Of a DNA stretch of 64,000 nucleotides, positions 44,115-58,765 are shown piece by piece (position 1 is the stretch's first letter; every line of letters starts with the position of its first letter). Under the pieces are notes generated by a model. That model saw only the letters and a list, made by a program, of their open reading frames with translations. It was not told the origin of the DNA and did no database searches. The DNA comes from Acanthaster planci. Its lineage: Eukaryota; Echinodermata; Asteroidea; Valvatida; Acanthasteridae. The position numbers were made by a program, and so were the translations under genes. The stretch covers positions 289,068 through 353,067 of the forward strand of contig NW_019091453.1 in the NCBI RefSeq assembly GCF_001949145.1, in the 5' to 3' direction.

Positions 44115-46300
44115 AAGACAGAGGATAAAAAGCAAGCAGAGCCACGTGGAGTCGAAGCCGATATCATTGCAACACCCCATTGGTCTTCGATTCAGCGCTG
44201 GTACGTGAAAGGTACATGTACATGGTACCCCGAATCGCATACTGTAGTTTGTTTTTAAGGTCTTGCCGAAGAGAGCCTTGTTGATTTCTTCCGACCTCCT
44301 GCGTTTGGGAAGAAAGAAATGAAAAAAAATAAAGTAACGGCTATGATGATTTTATAGGGTTTTCTGATGAAAAAAAGGAAAATTTTCTGGAGAATCAGAG
44401 AAAAACATGATGTTGAAGTTTGTACCCTTGTAATTTCAGTGGGTCTATTTACGATAGTTGCCACCATGGGCATCTATACACATGTGTGCATACATTTGAA
44501 TTCATTAGCAACTGGTCTTTTTAATGTAAAGTCTTACTCTTATCAGCGATTTGTTTGCACAGTTCTTCAGTCCTACTTCTCAAAATGTCTGGGGTCCTCA
44601 GACTTGATAACCACGTGAATTTGACAGCGAGCAGGTGATTGATTTGTACATTTTCTCACTAAGGCCACAAACAGCTTATTAATTAAAAGAACTATCATTC
44701 AGTGCTGTAATTAAGTTGAAAGTTCATGGTAATTGACTTCGTTCTCCTGGTAAAACTGTATGCAGACACTTGCGTGACCACATATGCAGGCCTACTACCT
44801 GCCCATCAGCTGATCTCTTGTGGTGCCAAAAGAAAACGTAGCTATATTGCTCAGAACAAAATTCACAAGTTCACAGTATCACTTGTTCACGTGACATCAT
44901 TCGTTTATTTTCACCGACAAGTCCCAAATATAACACGACGTGGAACTAAAAATAGACGAGTTGATGAATTGGTCAGTTGTTCTGGATTTTGAAAATCCCA
45001 TCCAGTGAGCCGCCAATCGCACTTGGCTTGCTTACACCCTTGGGATGTTACGGTATGACGAAGTCAAGTGGTTCAGGGGTTAGAGGGCAGTTCCTACTTC
45101 AGGCGTTTTCACTTTTAGGGTTTGCAGACTGAGACTCATCTTGGGTCTACGAAGGGGAATAACACTAAGGAATGTGGTACATGTATATCAATATTAAATT
45201 TATAAGCGAAAAAAAAGCGCTTTACGAATAAAAAAAATATAAAAGTGTTTTTTTTAATTGATGGAAAGAGTTCTGCAATGTACTTCCCTTCCATATATGA
45301 AGTTAACAGAACTGTTTAATCTACGTAAAATTTCTCAAACGTCTATATTAAACGGTGACGACAGTTTGTTTGAGCATTGCCTTACGTCTAAATGAAATTA
45401 CCCTGTTTCCAGAAAGCGTACCATTTTCCAGGAAGAATTGTAGATGGCCAAGTTGTGTTGAATAATTATACTTGACACCTTTTTGCCAAAATGTAGCTTT
45501 TTGAAAAGTGATATCAATTCAGTCTGTCAACTCCATTTAAATTCGCATATCTTATTTATTGAAAGCGACATTTTAGGTACACTCAGCGGCTGCTCCACAA
45601 AACAGCAACTGCTTCTGACAACGTACGGGTTTGCAGGTTTTTAAAGTCCAAAACCACAGGATTCTTTTACCTCTAGTTATCTGACTCCGAGGAAGCACAT
45701 GTTTTCCGCACTCCAAGCAAACTCAGCCCGCGCGTTTCCTCAGCGTCATATCCACCCGGCTAGCAGTAGTAAAGGGGGGGGGGGTGTCACGCAGCCAGCG
45801 TGGTAAAATAAGCAGATGGAGAATGGTTCAGTCGGGGACCATCCGAACAGTTTACCTTGTTCTATCAGTTTGGGGTTTTTTTTGCATTCGCATAGAAAAC
45901 GTGCTGTTTTGGATGTTAATTTCGAAAGGTGTTCAGAATACTTTGACGTGACGTGTACAAGCAATAAAACACTGTCGCAAACTGCTCATCTACCAAAGTT
46001 AATCCTAGCAGGAGTGCCGGTAACTCCCGATAAGAGACTTTTCATCGAAATGACATATCCTTGAAATTCGGCGATAAACAAGACCCTGAAAGCGTCTTCC
46101 TGGGCAGTACAAGTGTACATATGTACATTCAACCTCCCTGCCTTAAAAAGCTGAGTTGCGCGTCAAGGACGTCGTCAACCAAGATATTCATGATTCTAAA
46201 TGCCTTGGTGTTTGGCTTGCGTCAACATGATATAAGATTATGTAAAGCCAGTCGTCCAAATAGACTGTAACTAGCTTTATGGGCTGAACACAACATTTGC
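44115..46300. other. Stretch without recognised features
   Basis: Short frames only. One G9 run at 45776-45784. No convincing exon, repeat or RNA gene. Confidence 0.4.
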
Positions 46301-46319
46301 GGTAGAACTTCAAGTTCAA

Positions 46320-46620
46320 TTGAAGGCGTCCTGCAGTCTCCCTCCCAGACTCCCATGCAGGGAACTCAATCGTCTGTCATGTCTCCATCTCCTACGGACA
46401 ACGTGCATGATGCGCGTGGGCGATGGGAATTCCAGCCGAGCTATGAACCCGATTCCTGCTGTCACGTGACTGGCAAACAGGTGTTTCCTTGTCAACTGTC
46501 ATGCCCATTTATGAGTTGGATTGTTTTATATTGGGGGATGATGTTCCTTAACTGGATGTCATGGGTCGGCGACATGGAACCCCGTGGAGTTGTTTTGGAG
46601 CATCAGCGGCACACGGATGG
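46320..46620. promoter_or_regulatory. GC-richer island, possible regulatory element
   Basis: Non-repetitive, GC-richer block with CACGTG and CAGGTG E-boxes near 46463-46482. The open frame over it has no recognised family and no splice context. Confidence 0.15.
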
Positions 46621-48559
46621 GTGAAGCGGATTTTAACAGTTATGCTAAAACATATCAGAGAAAAACGCACTTGTCTGCGAATTCACGAGGTTTGTATGTG
46701 GACAAAATGTGTTGAAGAGAAAACTCACCGAGACAAAGTTGTTCGTAGCGGGATGACGAGGACCAGAAAAGAGTGGTTGGAAGACGCCAAGGATGATTAC
46801 GTTGTTTCACAACTGATAAACGATGATTTTTTTAAATCAACCTTTTGATAAGTTTTTGGGTCAAGAGCATGCAGGAAGACAGTCAATCATTTTGTCTCTT
46901 TGCATCGATGGAAAATCACAGAAGTTTTCCATTTTTGGCAAGTTGACCGTCTGTGACCAGTAGCCAAGAATCCATTCATGCTATGCTGCTATGCATTGCT
47001 TGTCGCAGTGTTCCTGACGGCCGTAGGTCAGAAGCGGGCATTTGACCTCTCTCAGGATTTCTCCAGCTTGAAATTTTGGGGAAAACAGACACTCTTGTTG
47101 ATAAACGACCACCACAGGTGGGGGGGTTGGAACGCTGAACAGGAACTATCTAATTAAGGCAATCAGATTATCACCTATTTCACTCAGCGCTAAAACTACA
47201 CCATGGTGTCGATCACACTCTTGTGATATGATTAGATTATGCAACAGGGATAATCGAATAACAGGCGCGAGAAAGAAAGTTACTTACGGTGTCTGCGGCA
47301 AATCTAATTATTTTAAATTCGCTTTTATTTGCTGGTACGGTTGTAGACCTATATTCAGAATATAGAAACCACCGCAGAGGAGCCGAAGTTAAACCAAACT
47401 GTAACAATGTTTGGACAAAACAAAACAAAACTTTAATGATTTAATAATGGAAGTGACTTTTGATAGGCAGTCTGAATTGTTATGGGACTGTCCACGTGGC
47501 CTTGTTCTAAAACGAGGCCACTCTGATGAGATTCCTCTCAAATGTTGCTTCTCTACGCATGTTCACATTTGCGTTACAAATCTGGCGATGTATTCTTTTC
47601 TCTGTCTGTATCTCATAATGAATGATGGTTTGGCGTGTTTATTATTTCAGGACAAATATGGCAGTAACCATATAAACAAATTCATCCGCAAATTCATTAA
47701 CATTCATAAATCAAGCTGTCAAAAAAGAACTTCAGTTCGACACTGGCAAAGCTGGTATCCGCAATAAAGCAGTTTAATATCACCTGATAAATACGCAGGC
47801 TAGTGGTTAAAGTGTGCAGACGTATCTCGTGCTGAGTTTACTCTTTTGTGAGGTGAGCATGCGCACACTATCCCAACGCAGGCCCAGATCAGTAATAATG
47901 GTGCAAGAAACAACTAAGATGAGCTAGAAGTACCAAATCTGCAATCTTTTTCGCCGGATAAATTGACGTGTACATCTTGTAGGGAAAAATTTCAAGCTGA
48001 AATAAAACATACTTGTTTAAATTCGCATGAACTATAAAAAACCAGTGAGGTCAACAATCACCAGTAATGTACATCATGGCAGGACATTTTATTCGCTATG
48101 CAACCAAACGATATTCTTTGTGATTTGCAAATTTTTGTTCAGTACTACTGGCTTCAGATTTAATATGACGTTTATGACACGCTTTAGTATGTCCTTTCGA
48201 CACAGCGCATGCACAAATCGATATTAAAATGATACCAGAGGTTGTAAAATTGATGTCTTTAACCGATTCCTCCATGCTGTAACTTAGGGGTGAATTTAAC
48301 TTCTATCACTTTCGTCATTTAGTGACCTTTAGCACTTTCAGAGTGAAAAAAAAAAACAACACTTATCAGTGCGACCATTTTTGTCATTTCACTTTTTCGT
48401 TTGGTATGATCCCCTCTCTATCTGTTGGTACATGAATTCAGCCCAAACATCGTCACCGTTCATAAGCAAGGAGAAACATCTGCTGCCCTGTAGGCTGTAT
48501 GCAGCATTTCCTTATCGTCGCGTCATTCAACAGTGTCAGCAAGACGGATAAATTGTCCA

Positions 48560-48800
48560 GATGGGGCTGGGGTCCCGTGCAATGCTTCTAACAGGTCGCT
48601 ATCTCCCATGGACATCGGGACTGGAAGAATTGGATTCCCATCAGGACAGCGCGCAGACCTGGCCTGGCAGCAGCTGATAATCAAAGGGAGCTAGCTGCAC
48701 GGTGGTTTTATCGTCTAAACACACTGTGGGAAAAAGCCCCGCGGGCCACCGGTTCGCATTTGCCGTGTACTCAGGAATGTAGGAAATTCTCGACTGCTCG
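48560..48800. promoter_or_regulatory. Possible cis-regulatory module
   Basis: Clustered known core motifs: CAGCTG (48671-48676), GATAA (48676-48680), TCF/LEF-like ATCAAAGG (48680-48687) and RBPJ/Su(H)-like TGTGGGAA (48725-48732), in a GC-richer, non-repetitive block. A 114-codon minus-strand frame (48641-48985) overlaps but is not recognised. Inference from motifs only. Confidence 0.25.
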
Positions 48801-51800
48801 AAAGAGTTTTTTGTTGAAGTAAGTTGGGGGACATAAGTCGGCCACTTGTTGGTTGAGAGTTTCTGGTTACCAATAAAATTACTCGCTTGATTCGGTCGAT
48901 AAGCGTGGTTTGTTTTGACATTAATCTTGAATGCTTTTGACTGGTTATCGCCAGTGGTAAAGATGTTTGCGGTGGGAAACTGCACAGGTTACGTCAGTGT
49001 GAAAAAATGTAATTCATGGTTGACGTAACATTTTGTAAGAATACGTCATGAATGCGTTGATCTATAATGTTCCACCTTTCCTGCCCCCCGTGGTTATGCC
49101 ACTTCTATCTTTTTTAACCAACTGGCCTTGAAATTGATGAGGATATCGTGGTCTGATAATGACAGAATGTAGCAATGACTGGAAGTTGGAACGTGGTCTG
49201 TGTACAGACTAGGCCATGACGATGTACATGTAGTGATGATGTACGAGTGTTCGTTTGGCTTTTGAAGGAGATCATGTGCGCAACTTGGTAGTGATCGTGG
49301 TTGTGCCAACGACAATGAAAACATCGGCAGCAGTATTTTTTTTAATATATTAGCTGTCATAATTGAGTCATTCCTCTTTTTAAATTAACTGAGCACTAAA
49401 AAGCCTTGACACCCTTGGTCGTGTACAAAACTATGGACCTCTGAAGGATTCAAGGTGTTTGTAGGCTTTTAGGGTTAAGCTTTATCTTTTCCAAGCAATC
49501 TATAATCTACAACCCCATCAGTGGCTAAAGACGGAGTAAAATCATCCCCTGTTTTCAAAGAAACGCCTCCGAAAACCTCCAAATCTCACGGGGATAAGCT
49601 GCGCTTTTTGTTGACTGACCCCCCCACGCCTCGCGACGTCCATTGATTGATCAACCCAACACTAACCACTCCAATGTCTGACACTGACAGTCGCTAACAA
49701 GAAATGTCAACTTCTTATCGGAGGGGACGCAGAACCACGAACAGACGAGTACACAAAGTCCACGGCCTCGGCACAAGTAGGGTTGACCTGCGGTTGCTGC
49801 GGTTAGGAGCATGGAGGTTTCCCCTAATCTCAGGGGCTGAATGCCCTACTCGGCCGCGCGAAAAACCTTTTATATATCGGCTTGGGGGCCTGGTCATGTC
49901 CCTTTCAACAGGAATGTTTGCACACGGATCTCTTGTTAGTTTGCTTTTACAGTGTAGAAGCATGGAGGCCGGTATTATTCCAGAGGGGCAGCCCAAGAAT
50001 TGGGCAGCCTCGGTAATAAATCTCGCTTGGGCAGTGTCAACTTCGATGTGTCCCCCACTTTTAGGGGTTTAATTAATGTCAGGAGCCATAACATGCTAAT
50101 TGCATGTAAAAACCATATTTAGTAGTGTGCACGTACAGCAAGACCCAATGAGGCATAGTGTTGTAATATAAAGTATTTTTTTCCCAAGAACGCTTTCACA
50201 ATTTCATCACTCACTGCATACTACTCTGGAAACTATGAACCGAACGGAATAGGCTTCATAATAGTAAGTATTTATCTTACCTTTATAACTTAGTGTGGAG
50301 TTGGGACTTTTGAGACCAATCCAATCAGCCGAACAGTTGGTTGTAGCAAAAACGTACTTAACGGATATATCATTGACTTCCAAACCAATCAATACCCAGC
50401 AGGCTTTCAAAATCTATCTATGCATAGCCCTAGCAAATGTGCCCATGTTTTGTTAGAAATAGTTCAACTATGGATCGATAGTGTTAGGTGGCGGCGTTAA
50501 TCTCATAAACATTGCAGAAATCGTCAACTGGAACACGATCTCTGCCATTGAATTCTCTTTCTTTTATCAGTATATCACTTTCTTCCGCAACGAGTCAATC
50601 TATATGCTATATTTAAAATCCCTCCTTGAGACGCACCCAGGTGCGAAAAATACGGCGCTGGTATTTCAAGAAAGGTTTGTCCACATTGTGACGTCGTGTA
50701 ATCGATAACATACCCAAACCATAGAAAGATCAAGGGAACAGTGCCCAAACCCATCCCGGGGCTATTTATTAATAACAAGACCCATAAACGCAGGCTGGAT
50801 GCATTTTCTTTCCAAAAATGAACCCCGAAGATGTACGGTCTCTATAGTATAGTGCTTAACTGCAGAGTTGAACATCATCCATCAGTACAAGTTTTGTTTA
50901 GCCTGTCACATTATTTATTAACTTTTCAAATTAATTTTAGCGTTTCTATAATCCTGTATGACTAAGCATAGAAACTGTGACAAAATATTACGCCCACTTT
51001 AATATTTCTCATTTTTTTGACGCTTCAAGACATTGGAGTGTATTCGTGCCAAATGAAACCGTTTCAATGGTCGTATTGTAATGTATGGAAGGGAAAAGTC
51101 TGACTTGGCAAACCTGACAACTTCAGCTGCAATTTTATTCAACTGCCGTAGCTTTTGTATTCCCTCGAGAAGTTCTGTGCGGCCAAATCGATCCTACATG
51201 TATCCGTTGCCGACGAATTAAAGTGTAAAACCATGTGGTGGAATTCAGATTAATTTAAAATTTGCCGCCCAAATTTGCATTGGGGTCCCAAGGATGTTGT
51301 GTTTGTGTTTATACATGATACTTGAATTCATCGACTCAGGAACTCGCCCATTTCAATGCCCAACATGTCACGTATATTTTGCTGGAGACTCGGCTCGATA
51401 GCAATAATCATCCGCACAAGAAAACACATTATCAGCCACCTTTTTGGGGGTCAATATTGGGCTAATTTTTCCTGAAGTCCGTGTGTATATATATCCGGAT
51501 TCTAAACACATTCCAAGGACTCTGATCAAAGTACTGCAAAGACTGAATAAATGAATGAAAGTAATCCGTGCCCTTCGCTGAAAATGTGGCATTGGGTGGG
51601 CATCGTATTGTGGTAGTATACTCGCAGTTAGAATAACCACTGCCATTCTGTATATGAACAGCGCACGCGTAGTCCCCTGTACACGTTAACCGCGTGATTG
51701 CGTAAGGGCCCTACATACCGACACACAGTGCCCCAAGGCCTTTGGTCTGGGTTCCCGCCATAGAGAGTACCACGTGTCTACTGAAGTAAACAGGTACCGA

Positions 51801-52340
51801 TCAACTCGCCGTGGCAAGGGCGATTTGGATCCTTTGTAAGGCAATGCATTGTACGGCTGTTGTTAACATTTGGTAAGCTCCAACAGTTCCCACTTTTCTA
51901 TGGGAAATAGAGAATAATGGGCAAGCAGGTGTCGAATGCAAAACAACCAAAGGCCTTTAAATTTTAAAGGCTCGCGGAATGAAGTAAAAGTGAAACCACC
52001 CGATGCGCTGAGAAAGTACTCCCTACACTGTTGTTACGCACACGAATTTTTTTTTTAGTTTTGCTAACATGCAGTGTATACCATGGTGTGTGGAGGGATA
52101 AGGAAATCTGCAAATCGGCATATTTTACTGGATTGGAATTTGTTTTTGAGGTAAAGCAGTGGGCAGTGTCTATTCAGGCTTTGACTGGAAAAGCAATTGA
52201 TGGGTAGCTCGTGTTTGTCGATCAGAGAAATCTAAATTTATGAGGGATTAAAAGTAACATTTTAGATTTCACATTGAGGGTTGAAACGACGAAAAAGCTG
52301 TTTTTATAAGAAAACCATATAAAGTTCCAAAAATCGAGAA
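48801..52340. other. Stretch without recognised genes
   Basis: A GC-richer block at about 49690-50070 has overlapping frames on both strands (122 and 93 codons) with no recognisable domain. The rest is AT-rich. Confidence 0.35.
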
Positions 52341-52349
52341 GCCAGATTG

Positions 52350-52630
52350 ATCATCGCCGTAGCCACAGTGTACAACCAGACACAGTGGTCTTAACGTTTC
52401 CAAGAGGAAACAGTTGCCTTAAACTGATACCATCAGTCATTGCCCACATCCAAAGATCTGCAGTGCAGCGCAGGAATACAACTAAGGAGGCAGTGCATGC
52501 AGTGTCATTGGAGTTCATCGGTATGCCTTCGGTAACAGGCGGGGCCATCGATGCCAAGGCGATCCCTGACCATCGATTTGGCAGGAGAGCCCACACCACG
52601 GGGGACCAAACAAGGTGAATCCGCAACAAC
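52350..52630. other. Balanced-composition block with open frames on both strands
   Basis: A 77-codon plus frame and a 115-codon minus frame overlap. Neither has a recognised domain. Could be a conserved non-coding element or an unrecognised exon. Confidence 0.15.
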
Positions 52631-55600
52631 ACCACTACGCAAAAGGATCGAAACTGCGTGTTTTGTCCCTGCGAATTATTGCGTAACTTAAGATACACTT
52701 AATAGTCCCGGAATTATTCTCAAGGACTCTCCACTCACCGGGGCCTCTGTTTACGCAATGGAGTTGTAGCATCACACTACGGCAGAGAGGATGACAATTA
52801 ACAGGCAGTCTGATTTTAAAGGGCCGTGACTGCTGTACGCGCGGTCTGCACAAGCTAAAAGTTTTCCATCACTGCGCGCACTAGTATAACTAACCAAAAG
52901 TACTTGGATGGAAACCTTGAGCGTGCATGGTAGAAATTGACGTGGATGATGTTGACGTGCCTTTCGTGTGGTGCATAGACAAAAGTTAATTTGTCACAGA
53001 GAGGATATCATTAATTTTGGCATAGCTGTATTGTTTTTATTACGAACTTCCTTAATCTTTTTATAGACTCTAGGACTTCTTAATCATTGGAACTTCAGAG
53101 TAAGAATGGTGCTCCGCTCCTACTTACTACCAGATTACTTAATCAAGTAACTTTTTACTTAAGAGTCTGACAGGTGGATCAGCTGTAATGAAAAAAAACC
53201 TGATTGAACTTCAAAACGGAAATACATTTGATTTAAATGCTGAAGGATGACTGAGATTAGGTTACAGGAAAAAGTGCAGTCACCCCTTGACTTGAGCATG
53301 AGACATCTCGGAAAATATCATGCGCCCAAGTAGGACAGAGACATTAATAAGTGTATCACAGAGCAACCGGTTATTACGTGGGTTAATATACGTGGTGATC
53401 TATGCCTGAAAGGTTTGCTGATTGTTTTATACAATTTGGCAAGGCAATCATGAAAGTACAGTGACATATCACTGGGGGGAGGGGCAGTTTGCCAACGAAC
53501 TTTCAATTTTTTTGGGTCATTTTTGTTTTACCCAACTGAGATTACTTCATAGGTGAGTAGGAAAGAAACTAATCAGTATATTTATTCATTAAAAAATTGC
53601 AACCCCCCCCCAAGAATTATGTTGAATGAGCCCGAAAGGGCCTTTGCGATTTCAATTTGCCCTCCCACACACCACATTTGATATGCTACTGTGCAGGTAT
53701 AGTTAGCACTGGCAACTCGACAGCTTTGCTGCACGATCATGCTCCCATCCAGCTCCAATCAGTCATACAGGCTTAAGGAAGGGGTTATGGAGGAAGAAGA
53801 CACGAGGTCCGTTCTGACAATTAATGAAGCCTTCACACTCCGTCAGAGGCCCTAATGTTAAACGTCGACAAGTCTGTATTATTGTACTTTTTATAGCCGA
53901 CTCGGGGCAACCTCACAGTAAACCCCGTTCCTTGAATTTTGAAAACACTTGCCAACCACGTATTTTTTCACAAGAGAGGCTTTCACCATAAGTGCATCAG
54001 CGGTAGAGTTGGTAGGATGGGGAGAGACTATTAGTCGTACTGTTTTAGAGATAAGAGCGCATGCTTTTCACAGTTTCCCCTTATAACTTTTTCCAGGTAA
54101 AACATAACTGTTCTTATAATAAAGCAACATTGGTAAGTACTCCCGCCCCGAACTTTTCAGTCAAGCTTATACAGAGCCTGCTACGTCTGGGGAATACACT
54201 TATTTTTTTTTTTTTTGAACAGAGAGTTGTCAAACATTAGCCTAATGTTTTACAGCTTTGAAGCTTTTCACGGTGAAGGTGGCAAGTTGGGTGAAGGGGT
54301 TCATGAGTGAAGGGCATCATGCAGGATATATCTTTTTGAGCATGCATAGTTCTGCCGGTTGCATTGATCCCTTGTACTGAAAACAATGCCATCCTTCGTT
54401 CCCCACAAATGGGTGGAAAGACAAACACTCGTCATGGCTCATTCAGCCATCCATTGTGTGCGTGATGGGCACATATCCGTGTTCACTCAAGTCAAATTAG
54501 CAAATACAGACATCGCGGGAGACGCTGAAGATGGGTATCTCTATCAAACGCTCCGCACGCGAGAGAAAAAAAGTTGCGAAACCGCAATGGACTTCGAACC
54601 CAAGCGCTTGTTAGTTCCGTCCGGTGACTCAACCGACAAACGATCTCTGATGTAGCATTTCTCTATGGCTGTTCCGTGCCTGTAAGCCTGTCACGCAGGA
54701 AAGATAATACCGAAACGTTCCGTTGAACTAATTATCGTGTCGATTGTTCGGATAAGAGATCAAATGCTGCAGTTAAGGAGAGACGCATCCTGTTAAAAGA
54801 TTATAAAGGCCTATACGATTCTGTTGGATAAAACACAAATTTTAAAATTAATAGCATGAATACCGATATAATGCATCGCTGCACGCTGCAGATGGGGGGT
54901 GGGGCAAGGGCGGCGACATCCTCCCTCCTCAAACTTTTGTTTAGGAATTTTTCCCTTAAAACCCCCGAATTTACTTTCACCCCTCAGAAAGGCTCAACAG
55001 GTTACATACAAAATAGTAGTGTCTGTAATAAACGTTCGCTTGTTTTGGAGCCACGGGTTCCGTAGAACGGGTGACACACGCTAAAGTTCTCCCCCCCCCT
55101 AAAATTTGGTTCTGGATCCGCCCTTAACCGACACTACCAATGCATGTACAAGAATTGCATTTAAATGTGAACCAAGAAGGGTACATGGTTGAAACTAAGG
55201 TAGATCAATTGACGGGGATACTGACTGGCTCGGGAGCGCCTTGATGCATTTTTGAACATTGTCCACACCATAATAGCAGCAATGCACAGTAAATTCCTTC
55301 ATTCCATATAAAGAAATATCCTTGAATACTGTTGCCTGGCAGTGCCTGGTGCTTAACAAATGAGACAAAATGTACGGTACAGCATTATGTCCAGAACTAC
55401 ATGTACATTACAACTATGTGGGCGGTGTTGTTGGGTTTACCAATGAAAGCTTGAAGGGACTCGGCTTCCGTTCACGGTTGGTCACCACAATTCATGTCAA
55501 GCAACTTTAGAGATGACAAAGCTTTCAGTATCAAGGAACAAAACATCGTCACGTGACTATCCTTTTCAATCAGCTCCAAGCACTCGTCCGTCATACAAAC

Positions 55601-58470
55601 ATTGAAACAACGCTTCTAAGCTTGTATACCCCAAAATGCTGTGGAAAATAAACAAAGTAATTAAACGGCTGCCCACTGGCGTCATCTCAGACTGTGAGCA
55701 ATTCAAATTTAAAAGTTGAGTAGCAGTTGTATAAATGAACATGAATAAAACTTTGTATTCATTAGCCTTCGGAGATAATGAAGAGGGACACCACCATACA
55801 CGGTTACTAAGGTTTACTTTCATGCTTGATAATCCTTGCATGCTACCTCGCTTTTTATCTGAATTTGCCTATCAACACGATGTCCGACCACTTAAACGAG
55901 CTATACATTTAGCGTCCAGCTTTTTAAAGGAGATAACTGTCACATAAAACAATCATAACTTCTTCAAATTTGCAGATGAGCTGACGGGTAAGCGTAAAAT
56001 GGATTCTTAGAGGAGAGTTATTGTAATTAACAAATCCCAATAAACTCGTCAAGAAATGGTTAGTGAGATAAACTACAATTACGACCAATTTGCTATCAAA
56101 AAAAATTCACCTGGTGTGGAATCATGACAGACAGCGAGGCGTGACCAAGGAGTTGCAGTAAGGTCACACTAAAACGGAATGGAGATTTCAAAGCAAAGCT
56201 GAGACATCAAAATCGATTATACTGTAGGCCTACGTCAGGACGGTGGAAATTAGGGTCGTGACCATGGTTGAAATTAAAAGAAAAAGCACGGAATTACAAT
56301 ATGTCACAAAAGTATCCACAAACATGACAGCATTTATTCGACCTACCTAACTAGTGTCTTCACAGCCTGACACACTAACTGAGTTTGTAATTTTACCTAA
56401 ACGATTCTAGTTTGCATAAGCAAACGACCCTGGCTAAAGGTTCTCATATAAAAAAAAGACCTATTTCGTGCCTGGTTAGGTTGACGGATAATTTTTTGAT
56501 ACCACAGAAGCATAGGCTAATCATGCCAGACGCATGATGACGTATAATCCAGCTACAACCCAAATTTTTGCCTCGAGAAAAGCGATGCTTCAGTTAAGAA
56601 TCCATACACTAACAGTGTTACAAAAACTGGGAAGCATCACAGGTGCTGGCGCCATATGAACTTTTGTTACCAACATTGGTCGTGGGTAGGTTTTCGCCAA
56701 CTGTTCTCCATCACACATAGCCTGGATCAACGGAAGAAACTTTCCTACATAATAAAAAAAAGAAAGGTTGTGTTGGCTTGGAACTGTTCTTCCTGAGATG
56801 AACTATGGAGACTGAGAAGATTAAATATAAATCACACCCGCCATTCCCCATTGAACCAAGAAGCCACCACTTCCGTCTTTGTCTGGTAAGAGTTTCAGAC
56901 CTTTCCTTAAATTTCAAATTGAATTTCCCCTGGAGATCCGGTACAAGCCATGCCTAGCGCTCCACCCTCCACTCAGTAAAAAGGTTCCCTTAATGCTGGT
57001 TCTTTCATTACATCCGGCCGCCAGCTCGTGTCGGGGAGGGATTTCCCCTAAAATGGCGCAAGTGGATCTCTGCAGTGTTTACGTCATGGCCCAGAGGGCA
57101 TGCATGGTACTAAAATCGTGCAAATGCTTCACAAGACGTGTGCTTTGAGCTTTCAGTTTATAGGACCCCCCTTAAGTTACCTAGTTTTAGCTCTTCTCCT
57201 CATCGGCGTAGCACTGTTCATAAAAACAAAATTAACACTGGGTTGAAACGTGGTTCAATAAAACTTCTCAGCCCTGTGGCAGTTTTTAAGTCCTCTGCAG
57301 AAAAATCCACATCACCAAAACACAAATTGAACATTACGATTGTCTATCCCTATCAGAGAGCCTTGCAAAATGGTTCAAATGTAAGATGAAAACTCACCAG
57401 ATGCCGTCAATATGGAAATTATTGGTACCGAGACAATCTGAACAATTCCTCAAACAGTAAACACCCAAAAACAGTTTCCATGGGAGCTCTAGCCACCAGA
57501 CCCTGGAGCCTTGTCTCTGAAACCCGCCAAACGTCACAGTCACCGCAATGAAAGAACAAAACTTACCGTTCCTTCATGCCCACACGTGACGAAATAGCAA
57601 TTAATAAGGCAAGGCCAGCAACAAACAAGCCACAACTTTCAAAGACAGTGAAAGACGCCACGACCATAATGGCTCCTATTATGAGTTTATGGGGTCGCTG
57701 AGCATTTTGTGTCCGTCGTGAGGCCACAACCAAGGATGGACTTAATCCGACAAATCATTCGCCACTAGGTACACCTACATGTATATAGCACGGTATTCGG
57801 CAACACACGGACGAAAGGTCGTTTACTTGTTGTCTCTTTCAGTCGCATTCTTGAAAGACACGGTGACACAAACAAACTCTTCCTAAACAAATTTAGATAT
57901 AGATAGTGCCGAGATTGTCCACATCGTTCATTTGCACTTCTGTGAACTCAGAATCCTTGAAAGCGTTCTTAATTAAAGAAAAATTTTTTTAGATTAATAA
58001 TGATGAAAAAAAACCCCGGAACACGCACCAGAAATGTTTACTCTTTTGAACCTTAGTAGTTTCAGCAAAATCTTTCTGATGAAGCAGAAAGGAACAAAAA
58101 TCAACCAGAGCAAGACATCACTTCAGCTTCTTTGACACTGGTTGGTTGTTGCACTTTTTGTACGGTGTAAAAAATTAACATACTCGTTAATATTCATTTT
58201 AAGAACTCCGCCTGACGTGCATTCATTGCGCACACTATGGGGATGTTTTCGTGGGTATGATAAAAAAGAGGCAGAATAAATAAACATACCGATAAGCGTA
58301 ATGTTCATCTTGATTAATGCAATCAGATTTTGATGAATTTTGCTCGGTTTAATATACTGACCTAGTCAACCAACTTTTTTCCTTTTTCGTTTTCTGTATG
58401 TGTAAAACCAACAATAGGTTTGGAAAAATCAAACTTCACTCGGGTCGCTACCAAACCAATCCTCTAATCT
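52631..58470. other. Stretch without recognised genes
   Basis: AT-rich with homopolymer runs (C9 near 53605, T12 near 54204). About 54890-55130 has G- and C-runs and a TGGATCCGCCC string often seen in dispersed invertebrate repeats, but no boundaries could be drawn. Confidence 0.35.
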
Positions 58471-58509
58471 TCAGTGTTTCCAAGGGGAACAATGTAGGGT
58501 TGAGTTTAT

Positions 58510-58765
58510 AATTGATATGCTTGGTGTGGTGGGAACAATTCCACGAGGCGCCCGAGGGGCAAAATGGGAAGCGGAAGCGATGGTGAGGACCCGGTCCGCG
58601 TCATGCCTCAGGGCGGAGGCGGTAAGTGAATATTTCGTCGTGACTATCCACTTTCCAGGAAGCCATTGTCTGGAGGTCCCAGGTAAAGGCTCCCGTCGAA
58701 GCGGACTTAGCAAAGAATTCGGAAACCTCCTGCCCCACATTCCACCGAAACTCGGAACAGAGTCA
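58510..58765. other. GC-rich island with frames on both strands
   Basis: GC-rich block with a 119-codon plus frame and an 89-codon minus frame, both unrecognised. It contains potential splice signals (GGTAAG at 58620), but no homologous protein family is apparent. Possible enhancer, promoter or exon. Confidence 0.15.
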
